This document shows positions 63,289 through 64,000 of a stretch of 64,000 nucleotides of DNA, one piece after another (position 1 is the stretch's first letter; the number at the start of each line of letters is the position of its first letter). The translations under genes and the position numbers were made by a program. The notes beneath the pieces are model-generated. The model saw nothing but the letters and a program-made list of their open reading frames with translations, was not told where the DNA came from and did not search any database. The DNA lies in NCBI GenBank assembly GCA_023664455.1, contig JAMPFM010000002.1:42321-106320 (forward strand), in the 5' to 3' direction. Source of the stretch: Blautia sp. (lineage in GTDB: Bacteria > Bacillota > Clostridia > Lachnospirales > Lachnospiraceae).

Positions 63289-63927
63289 TTATCGTTGCTC
63301 CGTTTCCGCTTCCAGAATCTTACCGGTCTCACCATGAATGGTATACTCATATTCTTTGCCGTCTGCATAAAATTCTATCTCGTACTCCGTATGCCCATCC
63401 TCGACGTCCTGCTCCAGTTTGGTATAGCTGACCTGACTTGCGTCTAATCCGGCATGTTCCAGTGCAATTTCTTTGGCTTCCTCAAGGGTGACGGAACCCT
63501 GCGTTCCCATATTGCTTATCCTGCGCTCAATCGCTTCCGCCGAAGCGTTCAGGATTGTGCCATCGTCCGCCTGGATTTCGTACTCATATTTCTGGTCTGC
63601 CGTTACAAATTCGATTTCATATTCCGCCCTGCCATCGTCATAATCCAGTTTTTCTTTGGTAAAAGTCACGTCAGATGCTTCCAACCCGGCATGGGACAAT
63701 GCCGCGCTCTTCGCCTGTTCCACCCCAATATCTGTCTGGGCAGTGGCGGTCGTATCCTGCACCGGCTGGCTTTCCTTTCCCTCTCCGGTCGGAGCCGTCT
63801 GCGGATTTTTATTTGCGCAAGCCGTTACTGTCAAAAGACAGCCCGTCAAGATGCTGCAAAGAAAAATGCTGCACCTTCTGTTTTTTCTTTGATTGCCCAG
63901 GCTATTTTCCTGTTCCAAGATGTTCAC
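63289..63927 (-). CDS. PepSY-domain lipoprotein, two copies
   Basis: About 212 residues, start uncertain (GTG at 63927 two bases after AAAGGA; TTG at 63918 is spaced better). Lipoprotein signal with lipobox TVTAC near Cys 37. Two PepSY units follow: GVEQAKSAALSHAGLEASDVTFTKEKLDYDDGRAEYEIEFVT and VTLEEAKEIALEHAGLDASQVSYTKLEQDVEDGHTEYEIEFYADGKEYEYTIHGETGKIL, about 46% alike by eye. PepSY domains are thought to inhibit proteases or bind peptides at the cell surface. Probable internal duplication. The last 73 bases of the window hold nothing recognised. Confidence 0.85.
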   Translation of the reverse strand: MNILEQENSLGNQRKNRRCSIFLCSILTGCLLTVTACANKNPQTAPTGEGKESQPVQDTTATAQTDIGVEQAKSAALSHAGLEASDVTFTKEKLDYDDGRAEYEIEFVTADQKYEYEIQADDGTILNASAEAIERRISNMGTQGSVTLEEAKEIALEHAGLDASQVSYTKLEQDVEDGHTEYEIEFYADGKEYEYTIHGETGKILEAETEQR

Positions 63928-64000
63928 GTTCCTTTCGATAATATATTTTTAGGCGTTTGCGAAACGCCAGAACCCGCATAATTACGGGATTCTTTTTTCT

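Overview
The window looks like chromosomal DNA from a spore-forming, anaerobic Firmicute, most likely Lachnospiraceae (Clostridia). The reasons are the sporulation genes (sigK, spoIIP, gpr, a ytaF-like gene), the conserved block rpsT / gpr-spoIIP-lepA-hemW, a glgC-glgD pair, an HrcA/CIRCE operator before htpG, and a DUF5716/DUF5717-type gene pair that I associate with Lachnospiraceae. Almost every gene is on the minus strand. The plus-strand exceptions are rpsT, a PurF-like paralogue, an AraC regulator, a YtaF-like gene and one orphan near the right end. I saw no tRNA, rRNA, CRISPR array, insertion sequence or prophage.

Layout. 1-2.4 kb: pilT (cut by the left edge), a degenerate HD-GYP protein and sigK without a pro-sequence. 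2.6-8.7 kb: gpr-spoIIP-lepA-hemW, divergent from rpsT; a tandem repeat and a long hairpin lie between gpr and rpsT. 8.8-12.3 kb: a zinc-ribbon/TPM-domain pair, then a PurF paralogue that has lost its glutaminase residues. 12.3-17.7 kb: two methyl-accepting proteins on either side of a two-gene SufC/SufB-type Fe-S system. 17.7-31 kb: a carbohydrate locus controlled by a divergent AraC regulator. It holds an ABC transporter with one double ATPase, two permeases and a lipoprotein binding protein, a beta-phosphoglucomutase-like HAD enzyme, a GH3 glycosidase and a GH78 alpha-L-rhamnosidase, and ends in a sugar-sensor/GGDEF protein. 31-32.5 kb: a probable toxin-antitoxin pair and a small kinase-like protein. 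32.5-37.7 kb: purC-purF-purB-purA.

37.8-44.9 kb is the most unusual part. Four tightly packed genes of unknown function have their own promoter: a 1189-residue Ig-like/solenoid protein, a divergent Hsp70-like ATPase that appears to keep a substrate-binding beta domain, a TPR-like protein and a membrane coiled-coil protein. They look like one cytosolic/membrane-associated machine. Next come a SpoIID/peptidoglycan-binding protein, htpG with a perfect CIRCE element and an acidic insert, a PrsA-type lipoprotein isomerase overlapping ilvE, a soluble hybrid histidine kinase, thyA-folA, a metallo-beta-lactamase/beta-CASP nuclease, a YtaF-like protein that converges on and overlaps a calcium-type P-ATPase, glgC-glgD-greA, an orphan protein and a PepSY lipoprotein.

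Two kinds of translation-start leader recur. One is centred on AAGGCATGGTTATTA, 2-4 bases before the chosen ATG in the clear copies; the other contains AAAGCGTATG and includes the start codon itself. They precede unrelated genes across the window and helped in choosing starts. All calls come from reading the sequence; no database search was run.
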